From assembly GCA_015055815.1 (NCBI GenBank), contig SVHM01000003.1, positions 1 through 53,270 of the forward strand: a stretch of 53,270 nt of DNA, given 5' to 3'. The notes beneath the pieces were generated by a model that was not told the DNA's origin, did not search any database, and worked only from the letters and a program-made list of their open reading frames with translations. This document shows, piece by piece, positions 23,446 to 32,702 of the stretch. This DNA is from Clostridiales bacterium. GTDB lineage: Bacteria > Bacillota > Clostridia > Christensenellales > UBA1242. The translations under genes and the position numbers were made by a program. Within the stretch, counting starts at the first letter, position 1; each line of letters opens with the position of its first letter.

Positions 23446-25620
23446 TTAAAGTCCTTCAGTTAATTCATCATCAACTGCACCCTTGATTGTAAGAGAAATT
23501 CTCTTTTTCTCAATGTCAAGACCAATTACTTTAACTTTAACAACGTCGCCTACTTTCAAGGCTTCGCTTGGGTGTTTAATATAATCTTTTGAAATTTCTG
23601 AAATATGAACAAGTCCGTCTTGGTGAACTGAGATATCCACAAACACACCAAAGTCAATAACATTTCTTACAACACCAGTCATAACCATGCCAACTTTTAA
23701 GTTTTCAATACCAAGAAGAGCGCTCTTTAACACTGGCTTTGGTAAATCATCTCTTATATCCCTACCCGGTTTTGCAAGTTCATTTGCAATATCTACAAGT
23801 GTAGGAGCACCAATTCCCAATTTTTCAGATAATTTTTCCACACCTTCTTTTTCAACCATTTTTGGAAGAAGTGTAAGTTTTTCGTCTTTTGCGTCTTTAA
23901 TATCTAATTTAAAGTAATCAAGTAGCTTATAAACAGCATCATAACTTTCTGGGTGAACACCAGTATTATCAAGGATATTATCGCCATCAACAATTCTTAA
24001 GAAACCAGCACATTGTTCAAATGCTTTTTCTCCAAGTTTTGGAACTTTTTTCAAAGTCTCTTTACTTTTGAATGCACCATTTTCTTGACGATACTTTTCA
24101 ATATTTTTTGCCACACCAGAATTTAAACCTGCTACAAAACTAAGTAGGCTTGGGCTAGCAGTATTTACGTCAACACCAACTGTATTAACACAATTTTCTA
24201 CAACACCATTAAGAACTTCTGTAAGTCTGTTTTGTGGCATATCGTGTTGGTATTGTCCAACACCAATAGATTTAACATCAATTTTAATAAGTTCAGCAAG
24301 TGGGTCTTGTAAACGTCTAGCAATTGACACTGCACTTCTAAGTGCTACGTCAAAGTCCGGAAATTCAGCTGCTCCCAATTTACTAGCAGAATATACAGAT
24401 GCCCCCGCTTCATTTACTACCGCATAGTTTACCTTTCTTGGTAAATCTTTTATTAAGTTAGCAACGAATATTTCACTTTCTTTTGTAGCAGTTCCGTTAC
24501 CAATAGAAATAACGTCTACGTCATGACGCATAATAAGTTGTGTAAGTTTTGCAGTTGCTTCTTCAATTTTGTTTTGTGGTGGTGTAGGATATACTACTGC
24601 TGTATCTAACACCTTACCATTACTATCAATTACGGCAATTTTACAACCAGTTCTATACGCTGGGTCAAGCCCTAAAATAATTTTATTCTTAAGCGGTGGT
24701 TGCATAAGAAGTGGTTTTAAGTTAACTTCAAACATCTTTATTGCTTGTTCGTTTGCTTTGTCTGTAAGTTCATTTCTAACTTCTCTTTCAATACTTGGGA
24801 ATATAAGTCTATCATAACTATCAAGACATACTTCTTTTAGCATTTCTTCAAATGGACTATTTTTCTTAAGTATTGTCTTTTCAACAAGTTCATGAGCGAT
24901 TTCTTCATTAAGTGTTAACGATACTTTTAAATAATCTTCTTTTTCTCCCCTATTAATAGCAAGTATTCTATGGCTTGGAAGTTTCTTTATATCGCTATTA
25001 TACTCTTTGTACATTTCATAAGTAAATGCACCTTCTTTCTCTTCATCAAGTTTACACTTAATAAATCCTTTATTTACAATTGCTTCTCTAAGTTCTTTTC
25101 TAAGACTAGCATTATCAGAAATCATTTCAGCTATTATATCTTTTGCTCCTTGTATAGCTTCAGAAGTAGTTGCTACACCCTTTTCTTCACTAATATAATT
25201 TTCTGCTTCTTTCTCCAAATCAAAAGGCTTCTGTTCAACAATCTTATCAGCAAGTGGTTGAAGTCCTTTAGCAATAGCAACAGATGCTCTTGTTTTTCTT
25301 TTTGGCTTGAATGGTCTATAAATATCTTCTACTTCAGTAATTGTTACAGCACCATCCAAAGATGCTTGAATTTCTTCAGTCATATTACCCTGCTCGGTAA
25401 TAAGATTTGCTACTTCTTCCTTTCTTTTATTTAAATTTCTTAAATACTTAAGTCTGTCATCAAATAGTCTAATTGTTTGGTCGTCACAACTACCTGTAAG
25501 TTCCTTACGATATCTGGCGATAAAAGGAATTGTGCATCCTTCATCCAAAAGACTAATGATATTATTTGTATGGTTTAGAGTTAAACCCATTTCCATACTA
25601 AGTTGTTTTGCAATATCCAT
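23446..25620 (-). CDS. tex: Tex-family transcription accessory protein
   Basis: This 724-residue cytoplasmic nucleic-acid-binding protein has the Tex domain order: N-terminal helical HTH-like region with CTIPFIARYRKELTGSCDDQ, YqgF/RNase H-like domain near 320-450 (GLDPAYRTGCKIAVID), helix-hairpin-helix region (ASPSLLSFVAGLNSGVAKNI), and a C-terminal S1 domain (VMTGVVRNVIDFGVFVDI, GLVHISEIS). Tex homologues affect transcription and virulence-gene expression; the exact role is unsettled. Length is standard. AAGGA precedes the ATG, with its own promoter at 25705-25677. Confidence 0.95.
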   Translation of the reverse strand: MDIAKQLSMEMGLTLNHTNNIISLLDEGCTIPFIARYRKELTGSCDDQTIRLFDDRLKYLRNLNKRKEEVANLITEQGNMTEEIQASLDGAVTITEVEDIYRPFKPKRKTRASVAIAKGLQPLADKIVEQKPFDLEKEAENYISEEKGVATTSEAIQGAKDIIAEMISDNASLRKELREAIVNKGFIKCKLDEEKEGAFTYEMYKEYNSDIKKLPSHRILAINRGEKEDYLKVSLTLNEEIAHELVEKTILKKNSPFEEMLKEVCLDSYDRLIFPSIEREVRNELTDKANEQAIKMFEVNLKPLLMQPPLKNKIILGLDPAYRTGCKIAVIDSNGKVLDTAVVYPTPPQNKIEEATAKLTQLIMRHDVDVISIGNGTATKESEIFVANLIKDLPRKVNYAVVNEAGASVYSASKLGAAEFPDFDVALRSAVSIARRLQDPLAELIKIDVKSIGVGQYQHDMPQNRLTEVLNGVVENCVNTVGVDVNTASPSLLSFVAGLNSGVAKNIEKYRQENGAFKSKETLKKVPKLGEKAFEQCAGFLRIVDGDNILDNTGVHPESYDAVYKLLDYFKLDIKDAKDEKLTLLPKMVEKEGVEKLSEKLGIGAPTLVDIANELAKPGRDIRDDLPKPVLKSALLGIENLKVGMVMTGVVRNVIDFGVFVDISVHQDGLVHISEISKDYIKHPSEALKVGDVVKVKVIGLDIEKKRISLTIKGAVDDELTEGL

Positions 25621-25676
25621 ATTTTATCCTTACTTTCACAAAATTTCGATAAGTTTTCAAAAAACATATCTTAGAC

Positions 25677-25705
25677 ATTATACTAAAATAAAAAAAATTT
25701 TACAA
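25677..25705 (-). promoter_or_regulatory. Promoter of tex
   Basis: On the minus strand, TTGTAA (25705-25700), 17 bases and a perfect TATAAT (25682-25677). Transcription would start about 50 bases before the ATG. Confidence 0.65.
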
Positions 25706-25861
25706 ATAATTTTGCCTAGCACAAATATTTTGTAATTACCTTCAAAATCAAACGTCAAAAAAATCGCCCATACATCACACTAAAGACATTCCCCCGCATG
25801 ACATAAAAGCGACCTTAAAAATATATAAAACTAACTACTTTTCTAAAAATAGTATATAAAC

Positions 25862-25901
25862 AAAAAAAATACAGAGCGCTAAAGTATCTTTAACTCTCTG
25901 T
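25862..25901 (-). ncRNA. Candidate ~40-nt RNA made of a terminator hairpin
   Basis: A hairpin (25901-25871 on the minus strand: ACAGAG/CTCTGT outer, TTAAAG/CTTTA inner) is followed by a T8 run (25869-25862). The promoter immediately upstream predicts a transcription start at about 25901, the first base of the hairpin. The product would thus be only about 40 nt. No gene lies between promoter and terminator. Confidence 0.45.
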
Positions 25902-25907
25902 TTGGTT

Positions 25908-25936
25908 ATTGTAGCATATAATTTATTAAAAGTCAA
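25908..25936 (-). promoter_or_regulatory. Strong promoter leading straight into a terminator
   Basis: On the minus strand, TTGACT (25936-25931), 17 bases and TACAAT (25913-25908) with a TGC extended -10. It fires away from the gene at 26080 and towards tex, but a terminator hairpin starts at the predicted +1. Confidence 0.6.
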
Positions 25937-26021
25937 TAGTTTTTAAGCAAATTTTATTAATTTTTTAAATTTATATTGAAATTGTATGGTTTATACTTCT
26001 AAATAAAAAATTACACGGCTA

Positions 26022-26050
26022 TTTACATTTAAGTAATTTTATGGTATAAT
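26022..26050 (+). promoter_or_regulatory. Promoter of the gene at 26080
   Basis: TTTACA (26022-26027), 17 bases and TATAAT (26045-26050). Transcription should begin near 26057, just before the GGAG ribosome site. Confidence 0.75.
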
Positions 26051-26079
26051 AAGGTAAGTTTATATATTTGGAGAAAATT

Positions 26080-27039
26080 ATGGAAACAACTACAAAACAA
26101 ACAAATAGAAATTTTGAGCCTATTATTGGCACACCATATTTGCTACACATTAAAAGAAAAGGCGACTTGCAAACTGGTCACGAGAAAATCATCGATTATA
26201 TTTATAAAAAACAAGGTTTACCCGTTGAAAGCAAAACTACTGACGGAATAACGGGTATTTATCTTGGGGCTTTGTATCAGGAAAAGAAAAACGAAAACGG
26301 TTATTACTATGAACAAATGACCGAGCATGATTACGTCATAACCGATACAGATTTTAAAGGCGACAAATACGGCAATTTTCTTTTGAAATCATACTTTTCT
26401 CATCTTCATGACGCAAAGAAAATTAAGACTGAACACAAAGATATTGGTAGCACAATAGTAATTCCGTCACAAGAATATATTAGAGTATTTAATAACGATA
26501 CAATAATTTACGAAGAAACAAATGGACTATATCCAATCAAAATTTATGACGACAAAGAAAAAGATATTGAAAAAAAATTCAAATACAACTTCCTTAATAT
26601 AAATGGCGAACAAATAAGAGACGAACATTTCTCTCCAGTTGGAAGTGGTGGCGAGCCAATTATTGAAGCTGTACAAAAACCTTTTTATAAAGTTATCGAC
26701 AACAAAACAATAACAGACACAACCATAACAGGTGGTGCAAATATTTATCCAACATCATATGTATATAGAGATGAGCATGATGTAGTAGCATTCCCAAATT
26801 CAGCAAGCTTGCTTATATCTAATGCAAAATACGGTTACCCAGCCATATCTGACCCTACTCCTTACATACAAGATATGAGAGAAAGAGAAGAACAAATGGA
26901 CTTAATTTATAGAACAGTTAGCGAAGGTATTGCATTTGGCATTTTGGACGAAAAAACACAAACAGCACTACTAAATATCCTAAACCAAGAAATGGATATG
27001 ATAAATGAGTATGATAAATTACCTACACAAGGGTTATAA
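26080..27039 (+). CDS. Unknown 319-residue soluble protein
   Basis: A cytoplasmic-looking protein with no signal peptide or membrane segment. It is rich in charged residues and Tyr, with a long mixed alpha/beta body and a helical C-terminus (MREREEQMDLIYRTVSEG). No family recognised. The frame can be extended to a TTG at 26068, but that codon is part of the GGAG ribosome site, so ATG 26080 is chosen. Single-gene unit with its own promoter and terminator. Confidence 0.6.
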   Translation: METTTKQTNRNFEPIIGTPYLLHIKRKGDLQTGHEKIIDYIYKKQGLPVESKTTDGITGIYLGALYQEKKNENGYYYEQMTEHDYVITDTDFKGDKYGNFLLKSYFSHLHDAKKIKTEHKDIGSTIVIPSQEYIRVFNNDTIIYEETNGLYPIKIYDDKEKDIEKKFKYNFLNINGEQIRDEHFSPVGSGGEPIIEAVQKPFYKVIDNKTITDTTITGGANIYPTSYVYRDEHDVVAFPNSASLLISNAKYGYPAISDPTPYIQDMREREEQMDLIYRTVSEGIAFGILDEKTQTALLNILNQEMDMINEYDKLPTQGL

Positions 27040-27043
27040 ATAA

Positions 27044-27085
27044 AAAAAAGAAGTGATATCGATTAAACGACTTCACTTCTTTTTT
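27044..27085. terminator. Bidirectional terminator
   Basis: AAAAAAGAAGTGA (27044-27056) and TCACTTCTTTTTT (27073-27085) form a perfect 13-bp stem. It ends the gene at 26080 and, in the other direction, the lipoprotein gene at 27110. Confidence 0.88.
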
Positions 27086-27109
27086 ATTTTACTAAAATTT
27101 AGAATAGTC

Positions 27110-28663
27110 TTAAAGCCATGATGCAGTAATTTCAACTATATATACTTTACCTGCTTCAAGAGTGAAAGAATTTCCTACAATTGGCGTTTCAACTCCATCA
27201 ACAGTTAATTCGAAATCAAAACCAGAATATCCACTTAAACTAAATACATCATTATCTGCTATAGTTAAGTCCCTATATTCTACTCTCTTTTCCACTTCAT
27301 CAGTTGTCATAATTGTTTTTATAGTTGCATGTGTATTTGGAACAGTTATTGTATCCTTTGTATATAGTTTAATTTCATCAAAAGATTTAAAGCTAGCAAT
27401 ATTTTCAAACTCTTGTGTACGAGCTTCATCAGTATACCAAGTAACTTCAGATAAGTTTATACCATTAATTTCTACAACTAAATCTTCAGTTTGCAAGCCT
27501 TCTAAATAATCAACTGCACCAAATGCCACATTGAAACCATCTTTATCAACATAATTAATGTTTACAAGTGCATTTTGTATATTTGAATGGTCAATTCCTT
27601 GTAGACTAGATAAATCATTTCTAATCTTTGAACTATCAAAAGTTTCAGTTACAACAACCTTTTCTTGTTCATCCATCTTCAAATCAAGCACAATTTTACC
27701 TTCACCTGAACCACCTAGAGCAGTATCTAGTTGTTCCATTGTCATAACTAGGTCTATATCATAAACAAATTCAACCAAACCATTTTCAGTAAACTTAAGA
27801 GTATATCTAGCATCTCCACTTGCCAATACATCATTTCCCATACTTTCAGTTTCCAAGTTAGTCAATGTACAATCAGCAGTAAGTGTATATACGTCATCTT
27901 CTTTCGTCATATCTGTTTCTAATGAAATACTTTCATCTTCAATTGTTTTACCGATTTCTACTAAGTATTCATTAGCTAAATTTTCAATAAAGTCTTCATA
28001 AGTAGTACTATTAATAGTGGCTTCTTTCAATGATGTAATAAGCTCATCATATTTAGAAACTGAATAATACTTACTATGTTCAGGACTTACATGACTTGCG
28101 TAAGCATAAACATCGTTACCATCATAACTAATCCCATAGCGAGTTATTTTATCACTATTTTTAACAAAATAAACTTCTTGTTGAGTTGTAGCAGTTGTTT
28201 CTGTATCACCTTCCTTTACTATAAAATACCCAGTATTTTCGGCACCATATCCAGTCTCAACTATAACATACATTTCTCTAGCAAATTTCCCTGCAGTTCC
28301 AGCAAGTACTGCTTGTTGAGTAAGCTGTGGTAAAGCCGAATTTGTTTTCTCTTCATTAATTTCTACTTCATTCTTTTTTATTGAAGTTGAAACAACAGTT
28401 GTAGCACTACCTTTCTCTGTATAATCTTCTTGTAATGAACTTTTCAAACTTGTAAATGCTACATTTCTCTGCTCAGTTGTCAAACCTGTATCTTCAGGCT
28501 CAGTTGGGGTTGTTGGGGTCGTAGGCGTTGATGGTGTTGTAGGCGTTGATGGTGTTTCGGTTGTAGATGGCGGGTCAGTTGGAGCTTCATCACATGCTGG
28601 TAAAATTGCCATACAAGGAAGCATCAATAACGCTACTAAAAACATTTTTATTTTTTTAAACAT
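27110..28663 (-). CDS. Predicted lipoprotein of unknown function
   Basis: This 517-residue protein has a signal peptide ending in the lipobox ILPAC (cysteine near residue 24), so it should be a lipid-anchored surface protein. A Thr/Pro/Ser-rich linker (about 28-57, repeats of TPTTPS) spaces the main domain from the membrane. The body is acidic with beta-rich segments. No domain recognised. The linker DNA is a short tandem repeat and could vary between strains. AAAGGAG precedes the ATG, with its own promoter. Confidence 0.75.
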   Translation of the reverse strand: MFKKIKMFLVALLMLPCMAILPACDEAPTDPPSTTETPSTPTTPSTPTTPTTPTEPEDTGLTTEQRNVAFTSLKSSLQEDYTEKGSATTVVSTSIKKNEVEINEEKTNSALPQLTQQAVLAGTAGKFAREMYVIVETGYGAENTGYFIVKEGDTETTATTQQEVYFVKNSDKITRYGISYDGNDVYAYASHVSPEHSKYYSVSKYDELITSLKEATINSTTYEDFIENLANEYLVEIGKTIEDESISLETDMTKEDDVYTLTADCTLTNLETESMGNDVLASGDARYTLKFTENGLVEFVYDIDLVMTMEQLDTALGGSGEGKIVLDLKMDEQEKVVVTETFDSSKIRNDLSSLQGIDHSNIQNALVNINYVDKDGFNVAFGAVDYLEGLQTEDLVVEINGINLSEVTWYTDEARTQEFENIASFKSFDEIKLYTKDTITVPNTHATIKTIMTTDEVEKRVEYRDLTIADNDVFSLSGYSGFDFELTVDGVETPIVGNSFTLEAGKVYIVEITASWL

Positions 28664-28694
28664 TTATTCTCTCCTTTTTATATTTAATAATTTT

Positions 28695-28723
28695 AGTATA
28701 TTCTTAAATTTTCGCAAGGTCAA
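28695..28723 (-). promoter_or_regulatory. Promoter of the lipoprotein gene
   Basis: On the minus strand, TTGACC (28723-28718), 17 bases and TATACT (28700-28695). Confidence 0.75.
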
Positions 28724-28847
28724 GCAAATGGGGATAACCCAGCAAATTTTATAATTTTTTTTGCTAATTTTTAAGTTTTTAAAAAGTGAGTTATGCACAT
28801 TCCCGCCATCAATTTACACGATTATGTTTTTAAATAAATATCTTTAC

Positions 28848-28876
28848 TTTACAAATTTAATTATTTGATATATACT
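28848..28876 (+). promoter_or_regulatory. Promoter of the MetRS-like gene
   Basis: TTTACA (28848-28853), 17 bases and TATACT (28871-28876), placing the transcription start about 25 bases before the ATG. No T-box leader is present. Confidence 0.7.
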
Positions 28877-28907
28877 AACTAAAAATTTTTGAAAACAATG
28901 GTGAATT

Positions 28908-30911
28908 ATGAAAGACTACGGTGATGAAAGATTAAAAAGAATGCTTGAGCATAGAATAACCCCGCCTATAAGAGCGGTTATTACTGGCGGTATGCCTTAT
29001 GGTAATAAAGATTTACATTATGGGCATGTACTTGGCATGTTTTTGTATGCAGATTTTATGGCAAGATTTTTAAGAGATAGAATTGGTAAAGACAATGTAA
29101 TTTTTGTGTCGGGTACAGATTGCTACGGTTCGCCAGCCATGGAAACTTTTAGAAAAAAAGTTGAAAACGGATACACTGGTACTATTGAAGATATGGTTAG
29201 TGAGTACCATGAAAGACAAAAAGCCGAACTAAAAAAATTTGGTATTTCTTTTAATTTCTTTGGTGCAAGTGCAGTTGGTGATGCTGTGCCTTTCCATGTT
29301 GAAACTAGTCATGAGATTTTTAATAGCCTTTACGAAAATGGATATTTGAAAAAAATGTCTACTCTTCAATTTTTTGACGAAGAACACAATACATTTTTAA
29401 ATGGTAGACAAGTAATAGGTAAATGTCCGTATGAAAATTGTGGTAGTGAAAAAGGTTATGCTGATGAATGTGACTTGGGTCATCAATACCAACCTAGCGA
29501 ACTTATAGACCCAGTAAGCACTCTTAGTGGGAAAACTCCTACTTTAAAAGAAATATCTAACTGGTATTTTGATATGGAAAGATGTCTACCACTACTTGAA
29601 AGTTGGATAGCAGATGCAGAGAAAAAAGGTGCAAGACAATTTTTTGTAAAAGAAATAAAAGAGTTCCTTAAGAAACCTGAAATATATATAAAGAAAGACC
29701 AAGTCGAACTTTATGAAGAAGTGAAGTTTTTACTTCCTACACACGAACTTAGAGAAGAAAAAAGCAAAGCAAGTTTTGTACTAGTTTTTGATAAACTAGA
29801 AAACAGAGAAATTGCATGTGAGATGTTATCTGAAAATGGTATCAGATACCGTACCGGTAAGACAGTTACACCATTTAGACTTAGTGGTAATATTTCTTGG
29901 GGTGTACCACTTCCAGACAAAGACGGAATGAAAGATTTGACATTCTACGTTTGGCCAGAAAGTCTTTGGGCGCCAATATCTTTCACAAAGACATATTTAA
30001 ATTCTATCGGCAAGTATGACGAATGGAAAAAATACTGGTGTGACAAAAATAGTTATATTTACCAAGTTTTAGGTGAAGACAACGCATATTTCTATGGTCC
30101 CGTTCAACACGCAATGTGGCTATGTACACAAGGCAAAAACCCAAGCCTAGATATACCAAACGGCAACCTAAATATGTCAAGGTTAATAGTAAATAAACAC
30201 TCAATGTTCTTAGGCAACAAAGCTAGTAGTTCGGGTGTTATAAAAGCACCAAATTTAAATGATTTGCTTGAGCATTATACAATAGAGCAATTAAGAATGT
30301 ATTTCTTAGGACTAAACGTTGGCAACACTTCTTCGTCATTCTCACCAAAGCCATTTAACCCAGATGCCAAACCTGAAGATGACGACCCAGTTACAAAAGA
30401 TGGCAACCTACTTACTAATGTATATAATAGAATTATAAGAACATTATTCTATACATGGCAAAGCAAACTTGACGGTGTTGTGCCAGTACGTCCTATAAGT
30501 GAAAATATTTTAAAAGATGCCGTTCAAACAATTTTAAAATACGAAAAATGTGCATTTGAAAACAAATTCCACATGATATCTTACGAACTAGATAGTTACA
30601 TTCGTAACATAAATAAATACTGGGTTGCAAATATAAAGACTTGCGAAAATGATAACGAAAAACTAAGTCAATTAATTGCCGACACACTTCATATGGTAAA
30701 AGTTGCAATGGTACTACTTCACCCAGTAAGCCCAGACAATACCGAAAACCTTGCAAACCTTCTAAAAGTATCTCCTGATATATTTAGTTGGGATACAATA
30801 AACGAGCCGATATACAACTTTGTTGAAAACAAAGAAAATTACAAACCAACATTTATAGAAGCAAAATTTGACTTCTTCAAAAAGCACCCAAGTCAATTAA
30901 ATTTTGAGTGA
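28908..30911 (+). CDS. metG: Methionyl-tRNA synthetase-like protein, divergent
   Basis: This 667-residue class I synthetase begins with the catalytic fold (TGGMPYGNKDLHYGHVLGM, whose HYGH is the HIGH motif). A zinc-knuckle region (CPYENC ... CDLGHQYQPSELIDPVS), SWGVPLP and the anticodon-binding helical domain follow. The second catalytic motif reads NKASSS instead of KMSKS, near residue 420. An insertion of about 90 residues (EIKEFLKKPEIYIKK onward) precedes ISWGVP. There is no C-terminal tRNA-binding domain. It may be the only MetRS, a second copy, or a specialised paralogue. Single-gene unit with its own promoter. Confidence 0.8.
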   Translation: MKDYGDERLKRMLEHRITPPIRAVITGGMPYGNKDLHYGHVLGMFLYADFMARFLRDRIGKDNVIFVSGTDCYGSPAMETFRKKVENGYTGTIEDMVSEYHERQKAELKKFGISFNFFGASAVGDAVPFHVETSHEIFNSLYENGYLKKMSTLQFFDEEHNTFLNGRQVIGKCPYENCGSEKGYADECDLGHQYQPSELIDPVSTLSGKTPTLKEISNWYFDMERCLPLLESWIADAEKKGARQFFVKEIKEFLKKPEIYIKKDQVELYEEVKFLLPTHELREEKSKASFVLVFDKLENREIACEMLSENGIRYRTGKTVTPFRLSGNISWGVPLPDKDGMKDLTFYVWPESLWAPISFTKTYLNSIGKYDEWKKYWCDKNSYIYQVLGEDNAYFYGPVQHAMWLCTQGKNPSLDIPNGNLNMSRLIVNKHSMFLGNKASSSGVIKAPNLNDLLEHYTIEQLRMYFLGLNVGNTSSSFSPKPFNPDAKPEDDDPVTKDGNLLTNVYNRIIRTLFYTWQSKLDGVVPVRPISENILKDAVQTILKYEKCAFENKFHMISYELDSYIRNINKYWVANIKTCENDNEKLSQLIADTLHMVKVAMVLLHPVSPDNTENLANLLKVSPDIFSWDTINEPIYNFVENKENYKPTFIEAKFDFFKKHPSQLNFE

Positions 30912-30925
30912 TTTTGCAAAAAAAT

Positions 30926-30955
30926 ATAGCATAGATTATTTCTATGCTATTTTTT
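30926..30955 (+). terminator. Terminator of the MetRS-like gene
   Basis: ATAGCATAG (30926-30934) and CTATGCTAT (30942-30950) form a perfect stem followed by T5. A-richness on the left lets it serve the converging small gene too. Confidence 0.85.
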
Positions 30956-31196
30956 AATCAATTTGCAAATTTGACATTTTAAATATATCATCATCAAAAA
31001 AATCTTTTAATGATATATTAAGAACATCACACACTTTTACAATTGTAGAAAACTTTACATCATTATTCACTTCATTAAAAATATACCTAAGTGCAGAATG
31101 TGAAATACCACTATCTTTCTCAAGTCGATATTTACTAATATTCTTCTCAACTAAAAGTTTGCTTAATCTTATTGCAAATGCCTTGTTTAAATTCAT
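30954..31196 (-). CDS. Small Xre-family regulator downstream of dnaA
   Basis: This 80-residue protein is almost only an HTH_XRE domain: FAIRLSKLLVEKNISKYRLEKDS, then GISHSALRYIFNEVN and VCDVLNISLKDFF. The frame extends to a TTG at 31202, but AAGGA sits only two bases from it. ATG 31196 is at good distance. It begins about 40 bases after the dnaA stop in the same direction without a terminator between, so it is probably co-transcribed with dnaA. Target unknown. Confidence 0.75.
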   Translation of the reverse strand: MNLNKAFAIRLSKLLVEKNISKYRLEKDSGISHSALRYIFNEVNNDVKFSTIVKVCDVLNISLKDFFDDDIFKMSNLQID

Positions 31197-31235
31197 ATAC
31201 AATATCCTTTTAATTCAAAATTAAGTGCAGTTGTC

Positions 31236-32573
31236 TTAATTTTTCTGTGTCATTGCTTTGATATCGTTGACAGCAATTTTGATACGTTGGTTTTCTTCAA
31301 TAAGTGTTGTAACTTTATCTCTTGCGTGAATAACAGTTGTATGGTCTCTTCCGAATAATTGTCCGATAGATAATAGTGACATTTCAAGCATTGTACAAAT
31401 TACATACATACAAATTTGTCTTGGCTCTACTATTTCTTTATTTTTCTTCTTGCCTAGCAAATCGTCTTTTTTAATATTGAAATACTTACAAACACAATCG
31501 ATAATTCTATCGGCTGTTAGATTTTGTTTGTTGCTAAAGTCGTGGTCTTTTAATGCTTCTCTTGCATCTTCCATTGATGCAGATTTTTTGCCTATTAAAC
31601 TTGCATAATACCATACTTTCATAAGTACGCCTTCCATTTCTCTAATATTCGTATCGAAATGTTCAGCTAGATATTCAAGAACTTTATCTTCAACAACAAA
31701 GCCTTCTTCTTGGGCTTTTTTCATAAGAATTGCTAGTCTTGTTTCATAGTCTGGGAATTGAATATCTTGGATAAGTCCCATACTAAATCTACTAGCAAGT
31801 CTTTCTTGCAAAGTTGCAATTTCTTTAGGTGGACGGTCACTAGCAATAATTATTTGCTTTCCGCTCTCATAAAGTTCATTGAATGTAAAGAAAAATTCTT
31901 CTTGTGTACTTTCTGCCTTTGATATAAATTGTATATCGTCAATTATAAGAACGTCTAAGTTTCTATATTTTTCTTTGAAGTTATTTTTTGCACTATAATT
32001 ACCTTGCAAAGACTTTACGTAATCTCCAGTAAACTTTTCACATGTGCAATACAATGTTTTTAGTTCGGGATGTTGTTCATTTAAGCAATTACCAATAGCA
32101 TTAAGCAGATGAGTTTTTCCAAGTCCGCTACCACCGTATATAAATAGTGGGTTTATTCTAGTACCCGGATTTTCCGCCACCCCTTTACAAGCAAAATATA
32201 CATATTTATTTGAATTACCAACAATGAAATTATCGAAAGTATATTTTTTATTAAAGGTATTCATGCCTGGGAACTTTTGGTTTTCAGCCTTGACAGTTAC
32301 TTCTACATTCTTTACATAAACTTCTCTTTCGTCTGGGTCAAGAATTGCAAAGTCTTTTACTTCATCAGAAATAGAAGTAAGTGCAACATAAATATCGCCT
32401 TTATGTAAAGACATAATTCTTTGCTTAGCCGTCTCGCTTGTTGTAGATAAATAAAATATATTATTTTTAAGGTCAATAGGCTCTAACGACTTTATCCACA
32501 AATCATAACTTATTGTGCTTACATTCTTTTGAAGCACATCAAGTGCCTGTGTCCAAATTTCTTCTTTAATCAT
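31236..32573 (-). CDS. dnaA: Chromosomal replication initiator DnaA
   Basis: This 445-residue AAA+ protein binds DnaA boxes and melts the origin. Domain I is at about 1-75, the AAA+ domain near 110-320 with Walker A GGSGLGKT at 147-154 and Walker B VLIIDDIQF, and the DNA-binding domain IV ends with the signature FGRDHTTVIHARDKV. Its context is unusual: it follows pgi and an SDR gene, is followed by a small Xre gene, and neither dnaN nor rpmH is adjacent. A TATAAT (minus strand, 32641-32636) with a weak -35 lies about 65 bases upstream. AAGGA precedes the ATG. Confidence 0.98.
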   Translation of the reverse strand: MIKEEIWTQALDVLQKNVSTISYDLWIKSLEPIDLKNNIFYLSTTSETAKQRIMSLHKGDIYVALTSISDEVKDFAILDPDEREVYVKNVEVTVKAENQKFPGMNTFNKKYTFDNFIVGNSNKYVYFACKGVAENPGTRINPLFIYGGSGLGKTHLLNAIGNCLNEQHPELKTLYCTCEKFTGDYVKSLQGNYSAKNNFKEKYRNLDVLIIDDIQFISKAESTQEEFFFTFNELYESGKQIIIASDRPPKEIATLQERLASRFSMGLIQDIQFPDYETRLAILMKKAQEEGFVVEDKVLEYLAEHFDTNIREMEGVLMKVWYYASLIGKKSASMEDAREALKDHDFSNKQNLTADRIIDCVCKYFNIKKDDLLGKKKNKEIVEPRQICMYVICTMLEMSLLSIGQLFGRDHTTVIHARDKVTTLIEENQRIKIAVNDIKAMTQKN

Positions 32574-32702
32574 AATTAATCCTTCTGTATAAATTTTTTA
32601 ACTTTGCAAAATTTTTTAATTACCCCTTTATTATACTTGAGAAAAGTCCCAAAAACAAGTTTCTATGTCAAAAATTTTTGAACTTTTTTTCAAATACCCC
32701 TA

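Larger units (their letters stand above)
25621..26021. other. Intergenic region with tex promoter and mini-transcription unit
   Basis: This AT-rich stretch has no coding sequence. It contains the tex promoter (25677-25705) and, on the minus strand, a promoter-plus-terminator unit (25862-25936). The promoter of the gene at 26080 follows at 26022. The interval 25706-25860 holds nothing I can name. Confidence 0.55.

Noticed and set aside
25706..25860. Small protein gene in the tex upstream region
   Set aside because: No frame with a ribosome site and reasonable codon use was found.
28720..28800. Possible origin segment with TTATGCACA (28791) and a GGGGATAA sequence
   Set aside because: Only one box-like match in a short divergent promoter region; no cluster or AT-unwinding pattern beyond the general AT richness.
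32492..32500. TTATCCACA DnaA box
   Set aside because: It lies within dnaA and encodes conserved residues of domain I; a single box with no cluster is not evidence for oriC.
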